This document shows, one piece after another, positions 9,691-21,155 of a DNA stretch of 64,000 nucleotides. The notes under the pieces were generated by a model that worked only from the letters and a program-made list of their open reading frames with translations, was not told where the DNA came from and did no database searches. Source of the stretch: Rugalucina vietnamica (taxonomy: Eukaryota; Mollusca; Bivalvia; Lucinida; Lucinidae); contig OZ024873.1 in the NCBI GenBank assembly GCA_964017185.1, positions 49,276,760-49,340,759 of the forward strand, read 5' to 3'. Made by a program: the position numbers and the translations under genes. Within the stretch, counting starts at the first letter, position 1. Each line of letters opens with the position of its first letter.

Positions 9691-10320
9691 ATTTGTGACC
9701 TAGATTTTAATTTGTATGGAAGCAACTGCTTGTCATGGAGAAATCATTGATGTCTACACACATTATTTTCTGGTGTAATTTTTTTTCTTTTTTATTTTTT
9801 ATCATAGCACTCGCATTGTATCTTCATTTCTACGCTGAAAGACTGATAATTACTGTCATTTAAAATGGAAGGCACGCGAACAATCGACTGTGTCAACACG
9901 TTTGAAAATCTGAATTATGAGACGTAAAAAAATCTTCCATATAAAAACGTACATGTATGATATCGTCTGCTGCTAACTTTGTGATGCAGTTTATGAATGA
10001 AACTATTGACAAACCCGACCTTTGATTTCAAATTACCGACCAATCATATAGCAGACTATGTACATGTACAGTTTTCAAATGTAGATAAATTATATGAACC
10101 CAATGGATTGCAATTTGCTTTCCGATTGCATTATCACTTCTTTATATGCAAACAAGTGGTGCTGCAACGTATGCTTTATATGTGCATTTGAATTCACAAA
10201 ATCATTTAGCAGACGACGTCTGGTACCGTATCACCCATGGAAACCGGTTGTTCCGATGTTGGAGGTTGTTCGCTATCGGAGGTAAACAATGACTGACATG
10301 GAGAAATAGGATCTGTATTT
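9691..10320. other. Nothing recognised
   Basis: AT-rich sequence without shared repeats. Small ORFs around 9997-10285 overlap in two frames and have no coding character. Confidence 0.4.
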
Positions 10321-10326
10321 ATTCAT

Positions 10327-10720
10327 TTTTAGCTCACCTGAGCCGTCGTCGTCCGTCCGTCCACAATTTCAAAGCTCTTCTCCTCTGAAACCGCTTGACC
10401 AATCAAAGCCAAATTTTATAGAAAGCCTTTATACATGTAGGAAGGGAGATCGAAAGCGTATATAAATAATCCAGGTCGCATTGCTAAGATAGTTCCCACG
10501 CCCATATAAGGTAAAAACGCTCCAAAAATCTTTTCCGGAACTGGTTGATTGATTTCAACAAAACTTAGCATGAAGCATCAATGACTCAAGTGCTACAATG
10601 CATATATAAATCATGACCCTGCGATGACCTTGAACTATTTTACGGCAATGTCAACATACATGTCGCCAATGCATTTTAATGGGGAACACTGTTAGAATGT
10701 CATTTAAAGGGAAAATCTTG
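10327..10720 (+). repeat. K repeat, 5' part
   Basis: It starts TTTTAGCTCACCTGAGCC, then 'gtcgtcgtccgtccgtccacaatttc' and the tract on 'cctctgaaaccgcttgacc', matching in plus orientation the complement of 24.27 kb back to about 23.9 kb. The 3' half is missing. Confidence 0.75.
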
Positions 10721-11370
10721 CAGGAAATCACAGTGTGTTATATGTTTTGGATTTGTGTCCGTCGAGCCGCTTTTGAATAGTTGATTTTGTACTAAAACAT
10801 TTTCGTTTGAACTAATCTGTGTTATTTTTCACAATTTTTGTACAATTTGCCTATATATGCGGTCATAATTTAGCATTCTTGATCAGCATGTTCAAATATC
10901 GTGGGGAAACTTTTATACTCATGTATTAGATATTGCCAACGCCAGTGCCGCTTTCTGGTGGTTGTGTAGTGTGCAGAGGAACTTTTCATCTGCCCTATGC
11001 GCGGGTGTAATAAAAGGGCGGTTTTGATTTCGGAGGTCAGAATAAACGGCTACTTAATTAAATAGTCGAATGCAATGAATTGTGAGAATGCCATTTAATT
11101 TAAAAGGTCGTGAATTCATATTTCGTACGATGAATTGATGAGCACTAGGGCATCAGAGCATTTTTTTTTCGTTTATTTATCAGTAAAACATTAATTTACA
11201 GTCGTTGAGTGGTATTGGTCAGATGCTTACGATTTCCCTAGAAAAACTATAAGGACATACCTTGAAACAAATAAACATTGAATGCGTTAGCCTGATAGCC
11301 TCCCTGGTATATTCGTTGAGTTACTCGATTTCGGGTTTTCCATCCCTGGCTTCTCCATTTTTATTTATTT
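10721..11370. other. Nothing recognised
   Basis: No shared repeat, RNA gene or credible ORF was found. Confidence 0.35.
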
Positions 11371-11374
11371 ATTA

Positions 11375-12520
11375 TGTCTCCTCCCTTCAGGGTCGGGAGA
11401 CATATTGTTTTTCCCCGTGCGTCTGTCTGTCCGTCCGTCCCTCCGTCTGTCTGTCCGTCACAAATCGTGTCCGCTCTATAACTTGAAAACCGTTAAAGAT
11501 TTTTCAATGAAATTTAGTACACTTATAAACCACGACGAGACGATGTGTCGTGCCTAAGAACCATAACTCTAGCTTGAGTATTTTTGGAGTCATTTCCCTT
11601 TGATTATTTTCAATACAATTTCGTGTCCGCTCTATTACTTGAAAACCGTTTAAGATTTTTCAATAAAACTTGGTACACTTATTTAGCATGATCAGACAAT
11701 GTGTCATGCACAAGAACCATAACTCTGGCTTGAGTATTTTATGAGTTATTTCCCTTTGATTATTTTCTATACAATTTCGTGTCCGCTCTATAACTCAAAA
11801 ACCGTAAGAGATATTTCAATAAAACTTGGTACACTTATAAAGCACGATAAGATGATGTGTCGTGCTAAAGAACCATAACTCTGGCTTGCATATCTTTGGA
11901 GTAATTTCTCTTTGGTTATTTTCCATACAATTTCGTGTCCACTCTATAACTTGAAAACCGTAAGAGAAATTTCAGTGAAACTTGGTACACTTATAAAGCA
12001 CGATAAGACGATGTGTCATGCACAAGAATTATAACTCTTGCTTTCATATCTTTAGAGTTATTTCCCTTTGATTATTTTTCCATACAATTTCATGTCCGCT
12101 CTATAACTTGAACACCATAAGAAGTATTTCAATGAAACTTGGTACTCTTATAAAGCACGATGAGATAATGTATCATACTAAAGAACCATAACTCTTGCTT
12201 GCATATCTGGAGTTATTTCCCTTTGATTATTTTCATACAATTTTGTGTCTGCTCTATTACTCAAAAACCATTAGAAATTTTTCAATGAAACATGGTACAC
12301 GTATAAAGCATGATGAGACAATGTGTCATGCACAAGAATCATTACTCTTGCTTTCATATCTTTGGAGTTATTTCCCTTTGATTATTTTCCATAAATTTCG
12401 TGCCCGCCCTATGACTTGAAAACCGTAAGAGATATTTCAATGAAACTTGGTACACTTATAAAACAGAATGACAGGATATGTGATGCACAAGAACTATAAC
12501 TCTCGCTTTCATACTTTGGA
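11375..12520. repeat. Repeat with seven ~155-bp tandem units
   Basis: It opens with a short inverted repeat TCTCCTCCCTTCAGGGTCGGGAGA and a (GTCTGTCC)-type run, followed by tandem units. The landmark GTGTCCGCTCTATAACTTGA (with variants) recurs at about 11467, 11621, 11779, 11934, 12092, 12244 and 12399, a period of 152-158 bp. Each unit also has 'ttggtacacttataaagcacga' and 'tttccctttgattattttc'. Noncoding; ORFs inside cross units. Confidence 0.9.
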
Positions 12521-13960
12521 CATGCACGTAGAAAGGGGGATACATCAGTTTTCACTGCTCACTGCGTACACTCTAACTGCTCTTAAAGGATCTCGGATTT
12601 GTTTTTATTCACATAGAAAACAAATTCTAGTTGTTTTTTTTATTTTATATTTATTTTTTTTCAGATGAGACTTTTAACCGAGTTTATGACCTAAGCTGTT
12701 TATATGGACGTTTTTAAACATTAAAGAAAAAAAAAAGAAAAGAAAGAAAAACATTGCACGTGCAACACGATTATTGCAACGCATCGGCAACAACTTGAGT
12801 GAAAGGAGCCGCGTCATAGAACCTGTTGATGAGGCGGGACGCAGGTCTGCTACGTGTAGCGCCTATTGGTTTTGAGTTCCTACTTTTACGTTTGTACGTG
12901 TATTCGGGTTTCAAGAACAGGGATGTTCTTCTAATTGAGCAAGATCTTGACCACCGCTTACTTTTCCATTTACAAAAAGGCTTGATACAGCCGGTAGACC
13001 AAGAGAAAATAAATTACCAAGAACGAATTCTCTGCACAAAACTGTTACGAAATGTATCGCTTTTGTGAGGCAAAGCTCTTTATTTACTCAGGCAACCATA
13101 TCGGCTGAGTCAAGTTTAGGGTTGCTATTTGTGTTGCACTTAAGACAAAAAATCAACATCTTTGCATTTTCATTTTTCGTGGTTTATAATAATTTTAGAC
13201 CACTCAGGTTAACATTCCAGTGATATTTCTTTTGGTTCTGGTGTGCATTCGAATTTCACCATAGTGGGTAACGGGAATAGTTCAGTACAGGAGCTTCAGA
13301 ACAGTGTTTTGGGCTGTTTAAATGAGATCATATGCAGCCTAGATAAGTCATTGTTCCATGCTGCAGTTAACGTATACAATGAAACATGAGTGGTTGCAAA
13401 TGTGGTCCACCTTCTGTATTTGGTGAAATGTACTTGTTTTAGACACATTCTCCATTTTTCTATACATAACACCCACAAATTATCTAGAACAGCTGGCTAA
13501 CCTGCATTCCGATACACTTCGTGACCTCGCTCCACTTCTTTGTGGAGAGGTCTAACGGAACACCGATGGGAATATTCATCGTCTTTGCCTTCGTCGTATA
13601 TCTTTTTTAAAGATATTTCTTGTTTTATTATGCCTTCATGTCTGGAGTTGATAAGAGCAGACTGGGTTATAAGAAAATATGTTTAATGACAAACTTGTAA
13701 GAGAAATTTAAACTGTGCACAATAAATGTGAACTAAAAGTGACAATTTGATTTCAAAGTAACAAATTAATTTTGTTTCTTTAATTCATAGATAATTTAAA
13801 TGTTTTAAGTTAATTTCTTTGAAAAGGGAGATGTTGGAATATCCATTAATAACCATTTGAAATAGACTATAGTAACCTATATCCTCTGCAGAAAACATGA
13901 GTCATAATTATTGCAGGTTTTCAGGTCATCTGAGGAGAATGTTAAATCTATAATAGACGG
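12521..13960. other. No recognisable feature
   Basis: AT-rich sequence. 'ctgctcttaaaggatctc' at about 12580 also occurs at about 6058, a short shared phrase of unknown origin. The 80-codon ORF at 12826-13068 has no recognised domain. Confidence 0.35.
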
Positions 13961-14026
13961 TCTGAGCTAGCTGGATTTGGCCGGGATCTTGTTCTGATAT
14001 ATTCTGCATATTAGACTGCATATTAT

Positions 14027-14487
14027 GCACCAGTCATTTGTATCCCCGGCTCCCCCGGGGCCGGGGAATGGCGGGGCTTTTAACTTTTCATTTTTTAAAG
14101 CCCGGGTAAAAGCCCGGCACCGCCGAGCAAGATTTGTGGTAAAATCCCTGCTAAAAGCCCCGGCTCCCCAGAGGCTGACAATAATGTGGAACAACAGCTG
14201 AGAGTTGTTCTGATGAAACTGAAACATGAGAGAAGGGCTTTAATCTGTGCATGGGAATGTCAAGGTACATTTTCAAATTAAATAAATAGCATAAAAATAA
14301 TTAAATGTTAAAAATACCATTAATATCTAATTTGAATTAATGTGACTGTGTATTGGCGGGAAATCATAACCCCGGCAAATCCCCGGCACTGCCGGGACGC
14401 ATCATAGATTACAGCCTGGCACTTAAGCCCCGCTATGTCCCCGCTATCCCCGGCCCCGGGGGAGCCGGGGATACAAATGACTGGTGC
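14027..14487. mobile_element. 461-bp MITE with GC-rich TIRs and ATTAT duplication
   Basis: The ends GCACCAGTCATTTGTATCCC and GGGATACAAATGACTGGTGC are perfect inverted repeats that continue into CGGCTCCCCCGGGGCCGGGG. ATTAT flanks it on both sides (14022-14026 and 14488-14492). It lies against the downstream end of a LINE fragment. A decayed relative of one end is at about 59404. Confidence 0.9.
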
Positions 14488-14492
14488 ATTAT

Positions 14493-14725
14493 AAATAATT
14501 TGACTGCTGTCTTGATGATTTAATCGAACCCAAATATACAACAAGTGGCTTGCTCTTGTTTTTGCCGTTGCTGGTGTGAGATACAAGTTCTTGTCTATGT
14601 CTACTATGCTGTTCACTATCTTGTAGAACATTGTCAGTTGCAGCTTGCATCTTCTGACCTCGAGTGTGTCCCATTGTAGTTGGTTTAGCATTACACTCCC
14701 AATGTCAGTGTGTGAATGAATCATT
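14493..14725 (-). mobile_element. LINE reverse-transcriptase C-terminal fragment (CR1/Jockey-like)
   Basis: On the minus strand this reads DIGSVMLNQLQWDTLEVRR, then LTMFYKIVNSIVDI and YLTPATAKTRASH. This is the familiar thumb/C-terminal pattern of CR1/Jockey-type LINE polymerases (xxSVxxMLxxLxWxxLxxRR, LxMxYKIxNxLVDI, LTPxxxxTRxSH). Nothing of the catalytic palm is left here. The reading frame runs into the MITE at 14027-14487, so the MITE probably landed in this LINE; about 40 bases of further LINE-like sequence may follow at 13985-14026. Dead on arrival by 5' truncation is the usual fate of such copies. Confidence 0.7.
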
Positions 14726-14784
14726 ATTTAGAACCCCTGTCTTGGGATGGTAGCTAGAAGAGAGATTGTACATGGAGGAACTAA

Positions 14785-15062
14785 CATTACGGAAACTTTC
14801 CCATGTAATATACAGAGATTCTTTTCAGCTGTAAAAATGAAAACTTCACCAGAAAAAAAATGATATTCTTAATATTTTTGCTCAAAACATACATTGTGGG
14901 TACACGTTAGAACCGCCTCGCCGAGGCGGTTCTAACGAGTACCCACAATGTATGTTTTGGATCAAAAATAAGAAAACCAGGTATACCCCTGCAAACCCCA
15001 GTTTTGCTATATAAAAGTGGTGTTTAAGGGGGTATACATTTTACGGACATGTTTTCCTGATG
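14785..15062. repeat. B hairpin element, copy 3
   Basis: CATTACGGAAACTTTCCCATG at the left and GGACATGTTTTCCTGATG at the right, with the full central hairpin GAACCGCCTCGCCGAGGCGG. Full length (278 bp). Confidence 0.9.
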
Positions 15063-15340
15063 TTCCAATTCGGTGTTCATTATGCATGATCAGCACACCT
15101 TTTGTATGTCCCATGTGTGACATCAGTTGTTTGGAGGGGCATTTAATTGGAGGTATGATTCGGCAAATAGGTCACTGTATAGGCGACAATATTCATATCT
15201 GGGCGTGGTCGGCTAGTCCATCTGTTCAAGTAGGGAGATTATAGAAAAGTAGAACTCTGTCGGCCTAGAGTCACAGTATGTTAACTTATTACGTAATCAA
15301 TGTACAACAATCGGATGTCGATCGTGTGTTTTGAGGTTTC
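15063..15340. repeat. Inverted-repeat partner of 20825-21150
   Basis: Landmarks TTCGGCAAATAGGTCACTGT and TATGTTAACTTATTACGTAA, with TGTACAACAATCGGATGTCG, recur inverted and in matching order at 21115-20830. A B element sits at the outer side of both arms, so the two loci look like inverted copies of one segment, 5.5 kb apart. Confidence 0.75.
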
Positions 15341-16010
15341 ATCTCGGAAAAACTGTGTGACATAATATGGTTTAGCTACGGTCGCCTGAATAGGGTAAGT
15401 TAGAAGTATTTTCGTATGTTTTTGTGCTTTAATTCTTTTGTTCAATGATAAACTCACTGCCCAGGCTAACGTCTCGTGGCCGACTGATCGCTTACATGTC
15501 GAGTTTTTAAACGTAAAAGGCCAAATATCTACCTTTATACTAGTGAATGAAATAGGTATTTTAGTTATCTAGAGGTTGTTCAAAGGATTCTATCAGATTC
15601 CTCCGAGAAAAGGTTCTAAATTGATTCTAAAAGACACCCACTACAAACCTAAAGTTCTCCCATTTTTTGACTGCAAGGTGTACGACTTAATGATTTTATA
15701 TGATGCAGTAATGTACCATTTCCTGCAGTTAATCCATCCGTTCTTGCAGTAAATGCATTCTTTTATTGCAGTTTATGTATCCGTTATTTCGGTCACTATG
15801 TCTGATACTACTTACTGAACCACTAATAATAACTTTGGTAGCCACTACAACTTTTACGCACTCTTTCGTTACCTTTCTTCATACATGCACGAGTTTCGTT
15901 GACCATTAAAATAAGATTTTCGTTTTATGTTAAACCAAACCTGAGTAAAGGTATGATTTGGAAAATATTATATATGACCTATTTATGAACTATTTCTAAG
16001 AAGACCATCT
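15341..16010. other. Nothing recognised
   Basis: AT-rich, no shared repeat, no credible ORF. Confidence 0.35.
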
Positions 16011-16014
16011 GATT

Positions 16015-16190
16015 ACTGTTAAACTATTTTGGTTTGAGCCTGCCCAGGAAAAGTGGTTAAAGTCAAACCATCCATGCATATTATAAGCCTATGTGGCTAA
16101 CTTGGGTGGTTATATTTTAAGTACGTGTTGGATGTCATCACATCCTCATGAATCATTTGCAAGAAGATAAACCGAACCGAACCGTTTTAA
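16015..16190 (+). repeat. C-type repeat, partial
   Basis: 'gcctgcccaggaaaagtggttaaagtcaaaccatcca' and 'gtggttatattttaagt' match the C copies at 31.2 kb (same strand) and 61.5 kb (inverted). The conserved tail is missing. Confidence 0.6.
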
Positions 16191-16338
16191 AGATACAAGA
16201 TACAATATTTTTTATCACCTTGAAACTCCACTTGAATTACCAAATGTTAATTTCATTTAAACATATATTAATAATCAAATAATAATCGAGGATCTATTAA
16301 TCAACTAAAATTTAACTGTTGGTATCGATGTTGAAGGG

Positions 16339-16341
<3 letters not shown>

Positions 16342-16397
<56 letters not shown>

Positions 16398-16427
16398 TAT
16401 TTTCCACACGTATCTACTACACTGTAT

Positions 16428-16478
<51 letters not shown>
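16342..16478. repeat. Two (CT)n tracts separated by ~35 bp
   Basis: (CT)n at 16342-16394 and again at 16430-16478. The spacer is unique sequence. ORFs reading RERERE on the minus strand are artefacts of this. Confidence 0.95.
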
Positions 16479-16481
<3 letters not shown>

Positions 16482-16724
16482 AAATGACCAGAAAAATACA
16501 AAAATTGCATACAATAACCATGCTTATATATTATATATATAGACTTAATGTTATATCATGCACATTATAGTACCGGCGTACGTCCAAGGAGAGGATGCAT
16601 ACAGGCCCTGCCTATATCCAATCCTTTGACGTCTATATATATGCTAATAATTCTTTCACCTTGTTTGATTATTTTGTGCTGAATGTATGTATGTATATAG
16701 ATATGTCATGAAATTTCTAATAAA

Positions 16725-16830
16725 TAAATAAATAAATAAATCACATCCTCATTTTGGGTTAAAGTCTCATAAAATGGAGGCAAGGTCCCGACATGACTTT
16801 TGCTGTTGACTGACATCAATTCCAACAAAC
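16725..16830 (+). repeat. (TAAA)n and a decayed C tail
   Basis: A (TAAA)n run is followed by 'aaaatggaggcaaggtcccgacatgac' and 'gctgttgactgacatc', a decayed version of the C tail. Confidence 0.55.
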
Positions 16831-17460
16831 AAAAGCATTCTAGGAAACAATGAGATAATATAATAGAGTTATTGCACTCATATCGGTGAATATTGTCCCG
16901 AGTTGGGATATCGAAGGACGCGAGCTTGCGATATAAATATCTGCTTCTCATATTTGATATTTTGTTGAGCGTAAAAAAAAGTTCAATATCTACACGAAGG
17001 TCGCGATAATATCCATAAGTGATATCATTTTTGCACATTTTGCAATTGAATCAATATTGCTGACATTTTCTTTTTTCGGCTTAAATTGTTTAAAATTGAA
17101 TCTGAAAGTGACAAATTTCATCTGACATTTTGGCCCGGTATGACGTCATTTTCCACGCGACGTTAGATGAAGATGACGTCATTAGAGTTGACGTCCCAAC
17201 TTTACAGTTTTGCACGATGAACCTCAAGTCAAGAATTTGGCAATGTTTCATAAAAAGAATTTTTCGTGTGCAATATCAAGTAAGTGTGCAGATATCGCCC
17301 AGGATGGGGAGCTTGGAGATTCCCCCCCCCCCCACCTCGTTTTTTTTTCTTCGGTGTTAATCTAAATTATGTAGATTTTGCCGGTGGCATCTTCCACCTC
17401 TGTAATGTGCGACGAATTGCCTGAAGAAAGTGAACACAACCGTTTGTTTTCGCCTAGGCA
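16831..17460. other. Nothing firm; two TGACGTCA-like sites
   Basis: TATGACGTCATT (about 17139) and GATGACGTCATTAG (about 17173) are CRE-like octamers 34 bp apart. No credible gene start was found beside them. A C-run lies at about 17323. Confidence 0.35.
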
Positions 17461-17499
17461 TTAAAAAGCAATTGGTACAGAACAGATACACCGCAGATA

Positions 17500-18035
17500 G
17501 GAATGGAACGTAGTACATACGTCGCAGATACGTCACGCGTACATTTTATACGCCATATATACGGCATACGTAAGTAGAACATTCGCCTTGATGCGCCGTA
17601 CATACGAAAGTGAAATTTCATAGGAATACTGATACGTCACTGATACGACGCGGGAACGTAGTAAGAACGTCAGACGTACGTGCAACATACGTCGCTCGAA
17701 CAAAATACGGCTCAGACCTCGTCGTATCGAAAATCTCATAGATACGCGATCGATAGGCCGCTGATACGTGAATGTGTGACAGAGCTATTAAAGACAGTTT
17801 GCACCAGTTCCGCCGATGGTGTTCCGGTGAAACCCCGGTTCCGGTGAAACCCCGGATTTTGCCTGAATAACCCGTAGTTGTTGCGATTACTGAAGGTTTG
17901 TGCCGGATTATGACGGTCGAGCCCTGGGTATCACGGTTTGTTCCGGTGTATCCCCGCTGTTGTCCGTTTTTTGACATCCCTCATAGTTCGCCCCGGTTGC
18001 ATTAAATATTTAATAAAATCGTGAAGGCTCCCCGG
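17500..18035. repeat. Degenerate TACGTC / CCCCGGT short-motif block
   Basis: From about 17510 the sequence is dense in variants of 'atacgtcgc' and from 17800 in 'ccggtgaaaccccgg'. The motifs are too diverged for a simple microsatellite. The CCGGT type resumes at 18755-18830, so the following block appears to be inserted in it. Confidence 0.55.
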
Positions 18036-18750
18036 TAAGCCCGGGTTACACATTCACGATTTTCTGTACGATTCACTACGATTCACCCCGATTCACCCCG
18101 ATTTTTTTTGTGAGAAAAATCGGGATGGATCGGGATGAATCGTGGCGAAAAGTGGAAATATTCAGTGTCACTACGATTCCAGTAAGAATGTCCACGATAT
18201 TAGTACGGTGTCTGTAAGGTATCGCTACGAATCAATGACGATTCATGACGGTAACGCTACGGTGAATGAGGATTAACCACGGTGGCACAACGAATAATCA
18301 CAGTGCTTGTACGGTTCGATACGGTATAACTACGATTCACGGCGGTAGCCGTCATGGCCAATCGTGGAGTTTTGTAGCGAAACCGTGGATGCCGTACACA
18401 ATTCGTGGTGAATCGTGAGAGTTTGTGAAGTCAAAGATTCCGCGGTTTTTGCTTCGGAGCTCCACGATTGGCTACGATCTCTCACGATTAGCTGCGAATA
18501 TAGCTACGGTGTCAGTACGGATAAGCACGATTCCGCTACGGTTGCGCTACGAATTAGGCAACGCCCAATAACCACCACGAGTCACCACGATACGCCACGA
18601 ATGTTTTAAACAGTTTAAAACTTCCGTAGCGCCACGATTTACCACGGTTCTACTACGAACCACCACGGTACACGACGATTTTACAAATCGTGGCGACTCG
18701 TATTGCCACCGTAGCTAAAAATCGTGCATGTGTAAACAGGCCTTTACCCT
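18036..18750. mobile_element. TIR element built of ACGATTCAC/CACGGT repeats
   Basis: The left end GGTTACACATTCACGATTTT mirrors the right end AAAAATCGTGCATGTGTAAA. The interior is almost wholly degenerate repeats of 'tacgattcac' on the left and 'caccacgatt/gctacggt' on the right. No coding capacity. Family unknown. Confidence 0.6.
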
Positions 18751-18850
18751 AGTTTGCCACGGTAGCGCTACGGTTCTGTCACGGGTCATCCCGGTTTATC
18801 GAAAGTGAACCGAAGGTTCACAAGGTGAGCTTATAGGGTGTTCCCGTCCC
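18751..18850. repeat. Remnants of outer CCGGT block and a K scrap
   Basis: 'ggtcatcccggtttatc' matches the block at 17.8 kb, and 'cacaaggtgagcttatagg' matches a phrase near the K end at 24.23 kb (inverted). Confidence 0.4.
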
Positions 18851-19470
18851 TGCGCTAGGGAATCCGTGCGCCAGGGAATCCGTGCGGCTGTCAACAGTTT
18901 TACAAATGGGTATTCTTGAGACATGTTAGCCAAAGGCAATAAACTTTTATATGAGACATGATTAGGATGGTGGGACGTAACATTGTCATTATTTGGTTAC
19001 AAAATATAATTGATTTTTGATTTTGCATTTTCACCGTCTATCCGTGTTATAGGTATTGTACAGGCCATTATTGTTTCAAATATACAAAAGTACTTTTATT
19101 TCAGCAAATAGCAATACTATTTCATCTTGTGTGTTGACAACCTCGATCGTTTTTCAATTGTGCTGCGCAATCGTGAAAATTCTACACGATGAAACATATT
19201 TAGTATTCACCTCAAACAAATAATCTTTATATATAATTGTAAGTGAGAATTGTATAGAAAGGATATTGTGCATATATAATGCGGTGCTAACTGCAGATTA
19301 TGAGAAACGTCGAATGATATTTACAGCACATTTTAATTATATACTAAGTTGCTTACCTCTGCACAAAACGAAATTTACGAAACCATTTATATGGTATGAA
19401 GTTATCATTGTAACTTATCCATGCCGTATGAAACTCGGTTTTCTATCATTCTGAGCAGGTCCAACATCAG
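18851..19470. other. Nothing recognised
   Basis: A short direct repeat 'agggaatccgtgcg' at about 18859-18885 is the only pattern. Confidence 0.35.
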
Positions 19471-19474
19471 TCTG

Positions 19475-19605
19475 AACAGCCACAGATGAAGGCTAGAAAA
19501 ATGTAAAAGTAGGCAATGATCAGGAAATGGCGCAATCAGAAAGGAATTCCCAATCCAAAAACCGATGTTGCAAAAGACTTGAATGAGTTTCCGTCCTAAA
19601 ATCGA
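19475..19605 (-). repeat. J repeat, fragment
   Basis: 'agtaggcaatgatcaggaaatggcgcaatcag' and 'ttcccaatccaaaaaccg' match, inverted, the J copy at 37.4 kb. Confidence 0.7.
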
Positions 19606-20820
19606 ATATTACGACATATTTAATGAGAAATTTTGAAACGGTGTCATTGTAGTTACTCCGAATCACGTTTAACCGCATACTGTCATTTTATGCCCTCAAA
19701 GGACTTAGATCGTTTGATGTTTGGAACTAAAGGTATATTTTTACATTCTGGGTGTTCATGTTATAAAATTAAGTGTTTACATTGAAAAATCTGCGTTTTA
19801 ACAAGCATCATATGATATTCCGACGTTATTCAGATCTCCCATGGAACATCGTGTGTTCGGTGGGGGTGGGGTTGAGCAAACATGGCTATGGGAAAATGCC
19901 GTCGAAAATCGCATATGTTTTGTTCCTCGGAATATTTCATAAGGTTCATTGTATGTCTACATGCACAAAATTTGAAGGATTAACCCATCGGTGGTGATAT
20001 ATAGACCATGATTCGGATTACCTCCAATTGATTCGCTTTGACTTCAATTATGCATAGGCTTTCACGCTCCAGTGGTCACAGTCGTGTGCTTGATTAAAAA
20101 TTGAAACCATTACAGTTGATGAGGAACTAAATTGGCTTCAAGATAGTACTAAGTTTATAAATCTCAAATCACTCATGTGCGCATGCGCAGCAATTTTCAT
20201 GAACTTGATCCGGAATGGGTAGAATAATTGTATTAATTCCGTGAATCAATAAACTGATATCTGTGGTCAGCAAAAAAGTTTTGAAAACTGCACGGTAGAG
20301 ACCAAAGACAAGTTTATTTATTGTAAAATACTTTGATCTAAACGCATCTACTGCAGCTAAAAGAATTTTTCATCACTGAAAATGGTACATCGACTCATCA
20401 TGTAATGGTACACTCTTTCCATTAGGAATAACGGAAAATGGGACACTCGAAAATACAGCAGGCCGTCTATTTGTCGGAAGTTTTCCCTCTTATGTAAGAT
20501 ACCACAACCGTATCAATTAAACATTGATGAAATAGGGTATTTATGGATTACATTTAAACCATACATCTTTGGAAAAACACACTGTTCTCACAAAGCGGGT
20601 CTGTTTTAGCGCAAGTTCTGTCTGTTAAACAATGTCTTTGGAACGAGTTTTACAATTTTATGCTGTTTTAAGATTCAAGATTCAAAAATGTGAAAGAGAC
20701 GTCAACTTTACCTGGGCTGATTCTCCAGACGCCAATTAAGTATAATTTTTAATTTCCAGGTGCGAAACGCTTTGACAAACGTGTAACAAACGACAACTAG
20801 ATATACACGAATATGTGTAA
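19606..20820. other. Nothing recognised
   Basis: AT-rich sequence with no shared repeats and only short ORFs. Confidence 0.35.
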
Positions 20821-20824
20821 TCAT

Positions 20825-21150
20825 TGTTTACACACGATCGACATCCGATTGTTGTACATTGATTACGTAATAAGTTAACATACTGTGAGAGTGCTGTCAC
20901 ATATTTACCGTTAGAGATCAGCTACCTGTATTTTGTCCAATCCAGTGAATTAGACAAAGACGTATACATTTTCATTCGTATTTTCTAACGGATAACATGT
21001 GAGTTGAATCTTTCAACTGTATACCTTAAGCGTTTACCTAGGTCAAAAGTAGGACATACCCAATATCGTATTCATGAGGTAACGCCCATACAGTAACCTA
21101 TTTGCCGAATTATAAACAATGTTAACTGACTGGTACCGGGCAGGTTAAGA
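20825..21150. repeat. Inverted-repeat partner of 15063-15340
   Basis: CGACATCCGATTGTTGTACA and TTACGTAATAAGTTAACATA at 20838-20885 and ACAGTAACCTATTTGCCGAA at about 21090 are the complements of the left arm in mirrored order. The outer flank continues into a B element in both. Confidence 0.75.
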
Positions 21151-21155
21151 AAATT

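Noticed and set aside
11465-12520. CRISPR-like regular repeats
   Set aside because: Units are contiguous 155-bp tandem repeats without spacers, and the genome is animal.
16305-16514. ORFs reading RERERE... at (CT)n/(GA)n tracts (also 5548-5757, 25628-25897, 58509-58775)
   Set aside because: They are translations of microsatellites with no other coding sign.
17139-17185. Paired CRE-like sites as a promoter
   Set aside because: No start codon with a credible downstream frame or exon lies near them.
17618-17977. 119-codon minus-strand ORF
   Set aside because: Lies in the degenerate TACGTC/CCGGT block; an open frame there follows from composition.
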